A DNA stretch of 27,591 bases from Actinobacteria bacterium UBA6100 (lineage in GTDB: Bacteria; Actinomycetota; Coriobacteriia; Anaerosomatales; Anaerosomataceae): NCBI GenBank assembly GCA_002423585.1, contig DIWS01000007.1, positions 64,686-92,276 on the forward strand. The letters are read 5' to 3'. Position numbers and translations under genes: made by a program. Below are positions 15,680 to 23,203 of the stretch, piece by piece. Numbering within the stretch: the stretch's first letter is position 1; the number at the start of each line of letters is the position of its first letter. The notes under the pieces are model-generated. The model was not told the origin of the DNA. It did not search any database and saw only the letters and a list, made by a program, of their open reading frames with translations.

Positions 15680-16516
15680 TCATGTGATGCGATAGGCATC
15701 CTTGGCAACGAGCGCAGCGATCGCGAAGAGCAGGTTGGCGGTCAGGTAGCCGATATCCATCCACCAGGTCAGGCCGGTGCCCGCCCACTCGGCGTAGACG
15801 AAGAACGAGTCGATCAGGGCGAACACGAGTGCTCCTGCGACGACGACCCACCACGGCCGGGCCAGTCTGCCTGCGCCGAGCTGCCGCACCACCAGCGCGA
15901 GAGCGACAGCGGGTGCGAGCATCAGCACGACGTCGCCGACCGGGTACAGGATGCTGACGATCTTCCCCCACGTGCCGCCGAGCTCCTCGAGGCTCGCCGA
16001 GAGGATGTACGGCTGCAGCAGGACCGCATACACGACGCCGAACCCGACGGCCGCGACCAGGACACCGGCAATCAGCGGCCTCTTCGTTTCCACGAGGCCG
16101 CTATACGCGCGTATAGCGAGCAGGAGCGCCGCGAGGAAGAAGGCATACTCGGCGACGTAGAAGGCGTCCGCGATGCTCGGATACGGATCGATCTCCAGGA
16201 AGAGGTCGAAGAGTGTCCAGCAGATGTCGCCGATGGCGTACATGGTCACGCCGAGTCCGAGCAGCAGCCACTGGCGCCCGACACTCTGTTTCATGCCGAT
16301 GGTGATTGCAACGGCCACGATCACCAAGGCGAGCATGATCTGCAGTGCCGTGCCATATAGATACGCCCCGTTGTAGAGCGCATCGCTCACGGTCGGCGAT
16401 TCCATCGTGGCCCGAAGCGGTACGTAGAGCGCAGACAGCACGACCAGCACGATCGCCGGGATGGTGACGGGAGACCGCGATGCGCGGGCCTGTATGACGG
16501 ACGTGGTCTCGCTCAT
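15680..16516 (-). CDS. Polytopic membrane protein resembling GGDEF-type sensor domains
   Basis: A 278-residue protein with about eight transmembrane helices and almost no soluble part. The segments YPSIADAFYVAEYAFF and, later, YPVGDVVLML are reminiscent of the multi-helix sensor region that precedes diguanylate cyclase domains in many bacteria, but no GGDEF or other output domain is present. The ATG at 16516 is preferred (GGGGAGG five bases upstream); a GTG one codon earlier is possible. The start overlaps the stop of the upstream 75-residue gene by one base, so the small protein could supply the cytoplasmic partner. Function unknown. Confidence 0.72.
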   Translation of the reverse strand: MSETTSVIQARASRSPVTIPAIVLVVLSALYVPLRATMESPTVSDALYNGAYLYGTALQIMLALVIVAVAITIGMKQSVGRQWLLLGLGVTMYAIGDICWTLFDLFLEIDPYPSIADAFYVAEYAFFLAALLLAIRAYSGLVETKRPLIAGVLVAAVGFGVVYAVLLQPYILSASLEELGGTWGKIVSILYPVGDVVLMLAPAVALALVVRQLGAGRLARPWWVVVAGALVFALIDSFFVYAEWAGTGLTWWMDIGYLTANLLFAIAALVAKDAYRIT

Positions 16517-16743
16517 CACAGCCTCCCCTCGATCTGCCGGAGCGCGTCATCGATCACGGACTCCGGCGCTACCGGCCCGAGCAGACGCTTGATGTTCGCC
16601 TCGAGCGCCGCGAGATCATCCGGGCCGAGGTCCTCGGCGGTCTTGCCGAGGGAGAGCGCAGTCCCACGAACGCAGGTCGAGGCCGCTGTCGCTCCGACGA
16701 GTGGATCGAGCACGGCCATGGCCGCTTCGGAGAGTCCCGCCAT
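16516..16743 (-). CDS. Small protein of unknown function, first gene of a membrane unit
   Basis: A 75-residue, mainly helical, cytoplasmic protein without a recognised domain. Features are a single Cys near residue 24 (STCVRGTALSLGK) and an amphipathic C-terminal half (LAALEANIKRLLGPVAPE). It overlaps the following membrane-protein gene by one base, implying coupled synthesis in matched amounts. The gene starts in a 179-base divergent region shared with hisG. Confidence 0.6.
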   Translation of the reverse strand: MAGLSEAAMAVLDPLVGATAASTCVRGTALSLGKTAEDLGPDDLAALEANIKRLLGPVAPESVIDDALRQIEGRL

Positions 16744-16922
16744 TCCATCACCCCCAGGTCATCTCAAGACACCCGCACGTGACTGAGGCCACAGGAAAGC
16801 CACCGTGATTGTCCGTCGCGTGCGGTGTGTGCGTCAAACACCGCGCAGCACGATCACGCAATGTCACTGTAGTACACTATTGCGACGGAGTGTCAGGCGG
16901 TGCTCGCCGATCAGGAGGCATC

Positions 16923-17795
16923 ATGCTATCCATCGCGTTGCCCAAGGGCAGCCTCGAAGAACAGACCATGCTGTTGTTCCGGGAGGCCGACCTCCCCGTG
17001 CGCACATCGGGCCGCGGGTATAACCCCACCATCGACGACCCGCGCATCACGCGCGTCAAGATACTGCGGCCGCAGGAGATCCCGCTGTATGTGGCTGACG
17101 GCCATTTCGACCTCGGCATCTCCGGACACGACTGGGTCACCGAGTCCGACGCGGACGTGGTGGAGGTCGCGGAGTTGCCGTACGCGAAGACGGGGACCGG
17201 TGTGGTGAAGATGGTCCTTGCTGTGTGCGATGACTCGCCGGTCCGTTCGGCGGGGGACATTCCGCCCGGGAGCAGGATAACCACCGAGTTCCCAAACGTG
17301 ACCAGGGCGTTCTTCGAGCGGCTCGGGATCCCGGTGGAGGTCTTCTACAGTCACGGGGCCACCGAAGCGAAGGTTCCCGAGTTGATGGACGCCCTGGTGG
17401 ATCTCACCGAGACCGGCTCGACGCTCCGCCAGAACGGTCTCCGGATCGTCGATGTCATCCTGGAGTCCACGACCCGTTTGCTCGCGAACCGTGCGGCCTG
17501 GGAGGACCCCGCCAAGCGCCAGGCGATCGATGAGGTGCGCACGCTGCTGCTCGGTGTGATCGAAGCACGCGGGCGCGTCCTGCTGTCGATGAACGTGTCC
17601 TCGACTCGCCTGGATGAGGTGATCGCGCAGCTTCCGGCCATGAAGCGTCCGACGGTCAATCAGCTATACGGTTCGGCCGACTACGAGATCATGACCGTGG
17701 CCGATAAGGCCACGGTGAACATCCTCATCCCCCGGCTCAAGGCGGCCGGCGCCGAGGACATCTTAGAGATTCCGATCACGAAGATCGTGCGGTAG
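16923..17795 (+). CDS. hisG: ATP phosphoribosyltransferase, long form
   Basis: A 290-residue HisG that condenses ATP and PRPP in the first step of histidine synthesis. MLSIALPKGSLEE at the N-terminus, the GISGHDWV loop and the PRPP-binding TETGSTLRQNGLRIVD segment are conserved. The C-terminal 75 residues (about 215-290) form the ACT-like regulatory domain of the long, HisZ-independent hexameric form, which is feedback-inhibited by histidine. The ATG follows AGGAGG. The gene stands alone, away from other his genes, with a divergent upstream region and its own terminator. An upstream GTG in the same frame gives non-HisG sequence and is not used. Confidence 0.95.
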   Translation: MLSIALPKGSLEEQTMLLFREADLPVRTSGRGYNPTIDDPRITRVKILRPQEIPLYVADGHFDLGISGHDWVTESDADVVEVAELPYAKTGTGVVKMVLAVCDDSPVRSAGDIPPGSRITTEFPNVTRAFFERLGIPVEVFYSHGATEAKVPELMDALVDLTETGSTLRQNGLRIVDVILESTTRLLANRAAWEDPAKRQAIDEVRTLLLGVIEARGRVLLSMNVSSTRLDEVIAQLPAMKRPTVNQLYGSADYEIMTVADKATVNILIPRLKAAGAEDILEIPITKIVR

Positions 17796-17840
17796 CCGCG
17801 CCCATCGCGATGCGGGTCGGCACATGAGCCAGGAAGAGGG

Positions 17841-17866
17841 AAAGGCGCCCAGTAGTGGGCGCCTTT
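17841..17866 (+). terminator. Intrinsic terminator after hisG
   Basis: Perfect 10-base stem AAAGGCGCCC (17841-17850) and GGGCGCCTTT (17857-17866), six-base loop, ending in TTTCTGG. It lies 45 bases after the hisG stop. Confidence 0.85.
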
Positions 17867-18022
17867 CTGGCGTGCTGTCGATGCGGGGGAACGATCAGAC
17901 ACGCCCGGACATGTGAACACGTCCTATACAGGGAGGAACGGTCCCGGATGCAGCGGGGTTACGGGTGATCACGAGCCGATCATGGTTTTTGCGACGAGCG
18001 GCAAGAATCGATCGCTCTGCGG

Positions 18023-18715
18023 CTAGCGCGATCCTGCGCCACCCGTCGATTCACCGGAGTTGCCGGGTGCATCGGGGTTGCCGGGATCGGAGTTGCCGGG
18101 TGCCGGGTCGCTGGTCTTGCCGTCACTACCCGGGCCGGGCGAGGTCTGCCCGGTGTCCTGCGGCGTTCCGGGCTCGGTCACGGCGTCGCTGATGGCCTCG
18201 CGCGTCTGCTGCGGCGCGTCCTGCGCCTGCTGCTGGATCTGCTGTGCTTCCTGCTCCGTGAGTGTCTCACCGCTGGCCACAGCCGCCTGAACGGCTGCGC
18301 GCAGTTGCTGTATGGCGCTGTCCACCAGCTCGTATCCCGCGCCGCTGGTTGAAAGGTCCGCAGCCTCGCCGGCCCTGCGCTCGGCGAAGCCCAGCAAGAG
18401 GCGCTGCTCGAGCGCGCCCGGGGGTAGCAGGGCGATGAGCGCGTCCTCCACACCCCGCTTCAGCGCGTAGAGGGGGTCTCCGGGAAGCGCGCCGTTGGCG
18501 GCATAGGCGACACCGCTGCCGAGGACGGCGAATGCCATGAGCATGGCCACAAAGCGGTGCGATATCGAGGCGAAGTAGTGTGCGCGGGAATCACGCCTGG
18601 CGGCTGCAATAACCCTCTTGCGCAGCTCGGCACGGTCATCCACGGCCATCGGCTCGGCAGAGCGCACGAGGGCATCGGCGACGCTCTTTGGCATGATGTC
18701 CCTGTCAGTGCTCAT
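18023..18715 (-). CDS. DUF5667-type membrane protein, probable anti-sigma partner
   Basis: A 230-residue protein. A cytoplasmic N-terminal part (1-48) is followed by one transmembrane helix (about 50-68, FVAMLMAFAVLGSGVAYA). After it comes a DUF5667-like extracellular region with LPGDPLYALKRGVEDA and ALEQRLLLGFAERRAGEA (70-130), then a Gln-rich helix. The last 50 residues are a low-complexity Pro/Gly/Asp/Ser tail. Its ATG lies inside the end of the ECF sigma gene (11-base overlap), the usual place of an anti-sigma factor. No zinc HxxxCxxC anti-sigma motif is present, so the sigma-binding part would be atypical; its role is inferred from position. Confidence 0.78.
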   Translation of the reverse strand: MSTDRDIMPKSVADALVRSAEPMAVDDRAELRKRVIAAARRDSRAHYFASISHRFVAMLMAFAVLGSGVAYAANGALPGDPLYALKRGVEDALIALLPPGALEQRLLLGFAERRAGEAADLSTSGAGYELVDSAIQQLRAAVQAAVASGETLTEQEAQQIQQQAQDAPQQTREAISDAVTEPGTPQDTGQTSPGPGSDGKTSDPAPGNSDPGNPDAPGNSGESTGGAGSR

Positions 18716-19274
18716 CGCTGCCGTCCTCCTCGAGCAGCCGGGCCAGCGTGCGGGTGGCCCGGTGCTGCAACGCCTTGACCGCATTCTCGTTCTTGCCGAG
18801 CACGTCCGCGGTCTCCTTGAGGCTCATGTCCCACCAGAAGCGGAGGGCGATCACCGAGGCCTGTTCCTCGGTGAGCTGCCCGACCGCCCGGCGCAGCCTC
18901 GCTGTCTCGACCTGCGCGATCACCGACACATCCGCACCTTCGGCCGCGTCATCTGTCGTGAGATCTTCGACCGGCATCGGCAACCGCACGTTGCGCCTGT
19001 GCTCGTCGACCGCGGCGTTCCTCGCGATGCGGAAGAGCCATGCCGAGAAGGGCAGTCCGCGGTCGTCGTACGAGCCGATCGACTCCCATGCTTTCAAGAA
19101 CACCGTCGCGGTCACGTCCTCGGCATCGTGCGCCGAGGCGGTGCGAGACCGCACGAACGCATACACGCGATCGACATGCTGGTCGTACAGACGACCGAAC
19201 GCCACGACGTCGCCCTTGCGGGCACGTCGCACGAGGCGCGCTGTCTTGCGTGGGTCGGGCGCCGACCGTGGCAT
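18705..19274 (-). CDS. ECF-type RNA polymerase sigma factor
   Basis: A 189-residue sigma factor. Region 2 (about 24-90) has FGRLYDQHVDRVYAFV and DAEDVTATVFLKAWE, and WLFRIARNAAVDEHRR completes the DNA-melting helix. Region 4 (about 130-185) has LTEEQASVIALRFWWDMS with a helix-turn-helix ETADVLGKNENAVKALQHRA. No extra SnoaL or other C-terminal domain. The ATG is preceded by AGGA. The 144-base upstream region carries an interrupted dyad TAACG...CGTTA (19290-19315) that may be a regulatory site. The overlapping downstream gene is the likely anti-sigma partner. Confidence 0.93.
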   Translation of the reverse strand: MPRSAPDPRKTARLVRRARKGDVVAFGRLYDQHVDRVYAFVRSRTASAHDAEDVTATVFLKAWESIGSYDDRGLPFSAWLFRIARNAAVDEHRRNVRLPMPVEDLTTDDAAEGADVSVIAQVETARLRRAVGQLTEEQASVIALRFWWDMSLKETADVLGKNENAVKALQHRATRTLARLLEEDGSDEH

Positions 19275-19418
19275 GCGTTCCTACTCTGATAACGTGATTG
19301 GTCGTCACTACGTTACTGGATAGAGCCGACGGGTGGGAGATGAGCGGACCTGCCGAGGCGGGGAGGCCCACCCTCGCCATGTCTACAGCGCCGGTATCGC
19401 ACGGCCGATACATCGGAT

Positions 19419-20021
19419 ATGGGCACACCGGGAACATGGAAGACGACCTGGCGTTGGGTTGCCGGCGCGGCCGCGGTGGCATACGTGGCGGTCGGCGCGT
19501 ACGCGGGTGATGGCTGGGTCTTCCCTTTCAGCTATGCCGACCTCGGGTTCCATGAGCTCGGCCACCTGCTCACGATGTTCTGGGCGCCGGGACCGCTGAC
19601 AGCGTTCGCGGGATCCTTCGCACAGGTGGCGGTACCGCTCGGTCTGGGGGCGTACTTCGTGCTCGTCCGCCGTGATCGGGTGTCCGCGTCGATCATGCTT
19701 GCGTGGGCGGGCGCCTCGGCCAACAACGTGAGCATCTACATCTATGATGCAACCCGCCGGTCACTGCCGCTGCTCGGCGGGCAGGACGGGCACGACTGGG
19801 CGTACCTGCTCGGGCCGGGCGTGCTCGATGTGCTGGGGGCGACGGACGGCATCGCCCTCGGAGTCCGCGTCACGTCGGTGCTCCTCATGGTCGCAGCGGC
19901 GGCGATGCTCGTGTGGGGTTTCACCGAGCCACGAAGGGCCGCACGGGCCGCAGCGGCGCTCGAGGAGTATCGCGCGACGCTACCCGTGCGCGAGCCACGG
20001 AGCCCCGGTGTTATCGTGTGA
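19419..20021 (+). CDS. Putative integral-membrane zinc metalloprotease-like protein (HELGH)
   Basis: A 200-residue membrane protein with about five helices. Residues 45-49 are HELGH, an HExxH motif at the start of a hydrophobic helix, as in M50-type proteases. The ANNVSIYIYDATR region with Asp110 and the GHDWAYLLG motif (His125, Asp126) could supply the third ligand. It is collinear with the 213-residue protein at 13846, which has HALGH instead. The family is one of many uncharacterised bacterial membrane proteins with this pattern. It is transcribed divergently from the ECF sigma gene. No strong ribosome site is visible at ATG 19419, so the start is tentative. Cleavage of the DUF5667 partner is a possible role but only a guess. 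Confidence 0.7.
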   Translation: MGTPGTWKTTWRWVAGAAAVAYVAVGAYAGDGWVFPFSYADLGFHELGHLLTMFWAPGPLTAFAGSFAQVAVPLGLGAYFVLVRRDRVSASIMLAWAGASANNVSIYIYDATRRSLPLLGGQDGHDWAYLLGPGVLDVLGATDGIALGVRVTSVLLMVAAAAMLVWGFTEPRRAARAAAALEEYRATLPVREPRSPGVIV

Positions 20022-20069
20022 CACCGTCGAGTGACGGAGTCGTCCGGCCCCGCGCCGGAGCGCGCTCAG

Positions 20070-21263
20070 CTACCCGCAGCCACCCGGAGTCGCGCAGGGC
20101 GCGCTCGGCGAACGGTGCGCACTGTCGGGTCCCGTCACCGGTATCGTCCGCGTGCGCTCGGGGTGCAGGATGCAGGTGAGATCCTCGGCCATGTAGTCGC
20201 CCTCGCGCTGCCACGCCTTGGCGCGGCATCCGCGACAGATGCGCGAGTACTCGCAGTTCTCCGGGGCGCATATGCCCGTGGACTCCTGCAGGTCGATCTG
20301 GTAGCACGCCTCGGTGGCATCGGCGAAGCTCATGTCGCGGATGTTGCCCACCACCCAGTCCTGTGCGAACTGGCAGGGCATCACGCCGCCCTCGGAGTTG
20401 ATGTTCATGTGGCCCTTGCCCACCGGGCACGCGCTGATCGTCTTGAGCCGCTCGAGCCCCTTGCTCACGTCCACGCCGCGCTCGATGAACCGCTCGGCGA
20501 TGTAGGGGATGACCGAGGGGAGCGCGCCCACGTCGTACTCGAACTTGAGGTCGGGGTCGAGCATGTCCTCGACGATGAAGTCGGCAAGCTCGCGCCACTG
20601 CTCGACGGTCACGCGGGAGTCATCCTCACCCTCACTGCGGCCGGAGGTGATGAGGTCGCAGATGTAGATCATGCCGCAGTCGTGGTCCTTGGCCATCTGG
20701 ATGATGTCGAAGATGTAGGGCCACGTGTCCTGCGAGAGCGCGGTCTTGAGCACGACGCCCACACCCTCGGCGCGCAGGGCCTTGATGGCCTTCACCACGC
20801 GCGCGTGCGTGCCCGGGACGCCGACCATCTTATCGTGGAACTCGGCCGGACCGTACATGGAGGTGGCGATCCAGCGGACGCCGTACTCCTTGAGACGCTT
20901 CGCGACAGCCTCGTCGATCATCGTGCAGTTGGTCGAGATCGTGGGGCGCACGCCCTGGGCGTTCACCTCGGCGAGGATCTCCCAGAAGTTCGGGCGCATC
21001 ATCGGCTCGCCGCCCGACAGGAAGACGACCGGCACGCCGGCCTCGCCCATGCGGCGGACGAGGTCGATCGTCTCCTCATCGGAGAGCTCCTCGGGGAGGA
21101 CATGACCGTCGGCTGCCATGTAGCAGTGGTCGCACCGCAGGTTACAGCGGTTGGTGATGTTCCAGATGATGTCGCTCGGACGGCCGAGCTGGGCGTTCCT
21201 GAACGCCTTGTTCTCGGACTCGGCGAGAGGGCCGTCGAAGAAGAGCGAGCGGACGTGCGCCAT
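20070..21263 (-). CDS. Radical SAM/SPASM protein, AhbC/NirJ-like
   Basis: A 397-residue enzyme. The radical SAM cluster motif CxxxCxxC is at Cys40, 44 and 47 (TNRCNLRCDHCY), followed by LSGGEPMM. The C-terminal region holds SPASM-type cysteines: ACPVGKGHMNIN, GVMPCQF, then CxxxxCxxxxxCxxC around CEYSRICRGCRAKA. This layout with GDYMAEDLTC near the end resembles AhbC/NirJ-type enzymes of alternative heme or heme d1 synthesis, but no other genes of those pathways are near, so substrate is open. The ATG follows GAGGAGG at eight bases; the frame stays open 142 codons further upstream without family similarity. A short Pro/Cys-rich tail (APCATPGGCG) ends the protein. Confidence 0.85.
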   Translation of the reverse strand: MAHVRSLFFDGPLAESENKAFRNAQLGRPSDIIWNITNRCNLRCDHCYMAADGHVLPEELSDEETIDLVRRMGEAGVPVVFLSGGEPMMRPNFWEILAEVNAQGVRPTISTNCTMIDEAVAKRLKEYGVRWIATSMYGPAEFHDKMVGVPGTHARVVKAIKALRAEGVGVVLKTALSQDTWPYIFDIIQMAKDHDCGMIYICDLITSGRSEGEDDSRVTVEQWRELADFIVEDMLDPDLKFEYDVGALPSVIPYIAERFIERGVDVSKGLERLKTISACPVGKGHMNINSEGGVMPCQFAQDWVVGNIRDMSFADATEACYQIDLQESTGICAPENCEYSRICRGCRAKAWQREGDYMAEDLTCILHPERTRTIPVTGPDSAHRSPSAPCATPGGCG

Positions 21264-21385
21264 AGGTGGTGCCTCCTCTAGGGGGAGCGGAACGTTCAGC
21301 CCCGTACGGACGGGGCGAGTTAGTGAACCCTGACAGGGTAACACCGTGCAAAGGGTGAGCCAAACGGCATGCTCCTCGCTAGACC

Positions 21386-21590
21386 CGGTGCACGGGCGAA
21401 CGCCCCAGGGCGCGATACGGCGCACCGTGACCACGAGGAGGTGATTCAGCGTTGAGTAGTCATTGCATCGCTGCGGAGGTGTCCACCTCGTAGGACGGCG
21501 CGAGAGCGCTCCTGCAAACAAGGACGTAGGTCGCTGTCTTACATGCAGCGATGGGAGAGGGTCGTCGGGTGACCGGCGGCCCTCTCTGTG
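21386..21590 (+). ncRNA. Candidate structured noncoding RNA with terminator
   Basis: In the 370-base gap between two minus-strand genes, the + strand folds into nested helices. The main closing stem P1 pairs CATCGCTGC (21466-21474) with GCAGCGATG (21545-21553). It encloses P2 (GAGGT 21476-21480 with ACCTC 21485-21489), P3 (GTAGGA 21490-21495 with TCCTGC 21510-21515, then GCGC/GCGC capped by a GAGA tetraloop) and P4 (21521-21525 with 21536-21540). A 14-bp hairpin with a GTGA tetraloop (21555-21586) follows and ends in TGTGTT, like a terminator. Several G-U pairs (21491-21514, 21522-21539, 21562-21579, 21565-21576) and the GNRA loops work only on the + strand. Upstream, 21386-21391 pairs with 21422-21427 around a small hairpin. 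The 5' end is unknown; no known riboswitch consensus is recognised. Confidence 0.55.
21555..21586 (+). terminator. Terminator-like hairpin of the candidate RNA
   Basis: A 14-bp stem (21555-21568 with 21573-21586, two G-U pairs) with a GTGA loop, followed by TGTGTTC. The T-run is poor, but the stem is long. On the minus strand the two wobble pairs become A-C mismatches, so it serves the + strand better. Confidence 0.6.
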
Positions 21591-21633
21591 TTCAGGGCGA
21601 TGGCGACTCAGCGTGCGTCGGCCTCTGTTCCGG

Positions 21634-22491
21634 CTACGAGACCGTCTGCCACCATCCGGCGTGGTCGCGCACCGAGAACTCGATCTCACCGCGGGCGAGC
21701 AGTTCGCCGAGGTAGCCCTTGACGGTGGTCACCGCGAGCCAGTATGCGGCGGCGTTCTCGGCCAGACCGCGCCGCCGGGACACGTAGGCCACCGCCTGCT
21801 CGGTGGTGAGCCCCGGAACGAGGCCCTCGAGCAGGAGGTCGTGCACCTCGTAGACCTGCTCGATATGGTAGGCGAGGTGCTCCTCGGCCTCCTCGCGGCT
21901 GACCGGACGGCCGTGAGCGGGCACGATCCACTCGCACTGCACGGAAGCGATCCGTTCGAGCGAGGCCACCACCATGCCCGGGTCGATCGCGTAGGGCAGC
22001 GGATGCTGCTCCCACAGTTCGCGGAGGTAGAGCGCGTCGCCGGTGAACAGCACGCCGTCGGCGGTGAGGAGTCCGTGATGGCCGAGCGTGTGGCCGGGGA
22101 GCGAGATAGCCGTCGCGCGCGGGTCGTCCAGGTCCTCGACGTAGCCGTCCACCGCGCACCCTATCCCACGGAACAGCTTCGTGGTCATCTTGTCGCTCGG
22201 CTTGGCCCAGCTGAACATGCCGCGGATGTTGATGTCGGGGTTCTCGACCATCGCCGCGTCGTCGCGCGCGGCGATCACGCGGGCGCCGGAGGAGCGCAGG
22301 AGATACGCAACAGAGAAGTGGTCCGCGTGTCCGTGAGTGATGACCAGTGTGTCGAGTGGGACCTGCGTGTAGTGCGCCTCATCTTCGGAGGTGTCGATGC
22401 CGAGGCCGGCGATGTACCCGGCGTTCGTCAGGCCCGGCACCACATAGGTGTCGCCGGACAGGCGGGTAGCGGTATCGGGCACAGCGGGCAT
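21634..22491 (-). CDS. Metallo-beta-lactamase-fold hydrolase
   Basis: A 285-residue protein with the metal-binding THGHADHF motif (His53, His55, Asp57, His58), the LPGHTLGHHG loop (His134), Asp152 in FTGDALY and a further His in IVPAHGRP near 194. These are the ligands of a dinuclear metal centre in glyoxalase II/beta-lactamase-type hydrolases. The C-terminal 70 residues look like the winged-helix part seen in LACTB2-like members. Substrate unknown. The ATG lacks a clear ribosome site, and CATACT sits 6 bases before it, so a leaderless transcript is possible. It follows the Rsb cluster by 67 bases on the same strand and might be co-transcribed with it. Confidence 0.88.
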   Translation of the reverse strand: MPAVPDTATRLSGDTYVVPGLTNAGYIAGLGIDTSEDEAHYTQVPLDTLVITHGHADHFSVAYLLRSSGARVIAARDDAAMVENPDINIRGMFSWAKPSDKMTTKLFRGIGCAVDGYVEDLDDPRATAISLPGHTLGHHGLLTADGVLFTGDALYLRELWEQHPLPYAIDPGMVVASLERIASVQCEWIVPAHGRPVSREEAEEHLAYHIEQVYEVHDLLLEGLVPGLTTEQAVAYVSRRRGLAENAAAYWLAVTTVKGYLGELLARGEIEFSVRDHAGWWQTVS

Positions 22492-22558
22492 GAGGACAGT
22501 ATGCCACTAGGTTTGAGAGGCTGCGCGTGCTTGAGCTGCCGGGATTGCGGACGATCAC

Positions 22559-23203
22559 TCACTGCGTTTCCAGCAGACGCACGACCAGACAGAGCGCATC
22601 GTCGCTGGTGCGGGCCCAGTCGGCCAGCAGCGCCCTTGCGAATCGATCGGCTGGCTGTGCGGCCGGTGGGACTCCCAGGAACGCTGAGCGCATCCCGTCC
22701 GTGCCCGCAACGAGCACGTCTCCGGGCCGAATGCGTACCCTGAACAATTCGGGCTGGCTCATCATATAGCCGATCGTGCCGCCCACCGATGGTATGCGCC
22801 TGCTCTTGATTCCTGCCTGCCAGATGGAGGCTTCGATGTTGCCGATGCTCATGAACTCCGCCACGCCATCGGCGGCATCGATGATACCGAGCAGTATCGC
22901 TGCGCCGCGCGTCGGACGTAGGCGTTCGTGGAGGGCGTTCATCACCGATGACACCTGCGCTGTCGTCGGATCGAGGCTCGAGAACGACTCAAGTGCTTCC
23001 TCGGCGGCGTGCTCGGCGAGCGCGCCGTGTCCCAGCCCGTCTATGACGATCACCAGCGCGTGATCGGCCCGAACGCTGACGCAGGCAGCGTCTCCGAATC
23101 CGTCCGCTGAGAGCGGGCACCCTGCGGATGCCCACGCCAGCCATCCACCATCGGCGCCGGCCGTGCGAACCGATCGGTCAGGGCCACCGCGGTCGGTGCT
23201 CAC
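22559..23203 (-). CDS. RsbX-like PP2C-type serine phosphatase
   Basis: A 214-residue phosphatase of the SpoIIE/RsbX class. Metal-binding residues appear in VIVIDGLGHG (Asp55, Gly56), GTDGM (168-171) and the terminal DDALCLVVRL (Asp201, Asp202). Small size and no sensory domain match RsbX, which dephosphorylates STAS proteins and resets a stressosome. GTG 23203 is chosen because it overlaps the stop of the rsbT gene by four bases (GTGA); an in-frame GTG at 23215 is an alternative. It is the last gene of the seven-gene cluster. Targets are expected to be the two STAS proteins encoded upstream, by analogy. Confidence 0.88.
   Translation of the reverse strand: MSTDRGGPDRSVRTAGADGGWLAWASAGCPLSADGFGDAACVSVRADHALVIVIDGLGHGALAEHAAEEALESFSSLDPTTAQVSSVMNALHERLRPTRGAAILLGIIDAADGVAEFMSIGNIEASIWQAGIKSRRIPSVGGTIGYMMSQPELFRVRIRPGDVLVAGTDGMRSAFLGVPPAAQPADRFARALLADWARTSDDALCLVVRLLETQ

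Noticed and set aside
17907..17924. Imperfect dyad GGACATGT/ACACGTCC after hisG as an operator
   Set aside because: It has a mismatch, lies between a terminator and a convergent gene and has no promoter or start nearby.
20006..20026. CGGTGT/ACACCG hairpin between convergent genes as a bidirectional terminator
   Set aside because: Only six pairs, a nine-base loop and no T-run on either side; mostly inside the coding end of the + strand gene.
20031..21281. 416-codon + strand frame opposite the radical SAM/SPASM gene
   Set aside because: Biased composition rich in His, Leu, Asp and Arg with no family features; shadow of the minus-strand gene.
21463..22743. 426-codon + strand frame covering the candidate RNA and the metallo-beta-lactamase gene
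   Set aside because: No ribosome site or recognisable domain, and it runs antisense to a well-supported hydrolase.
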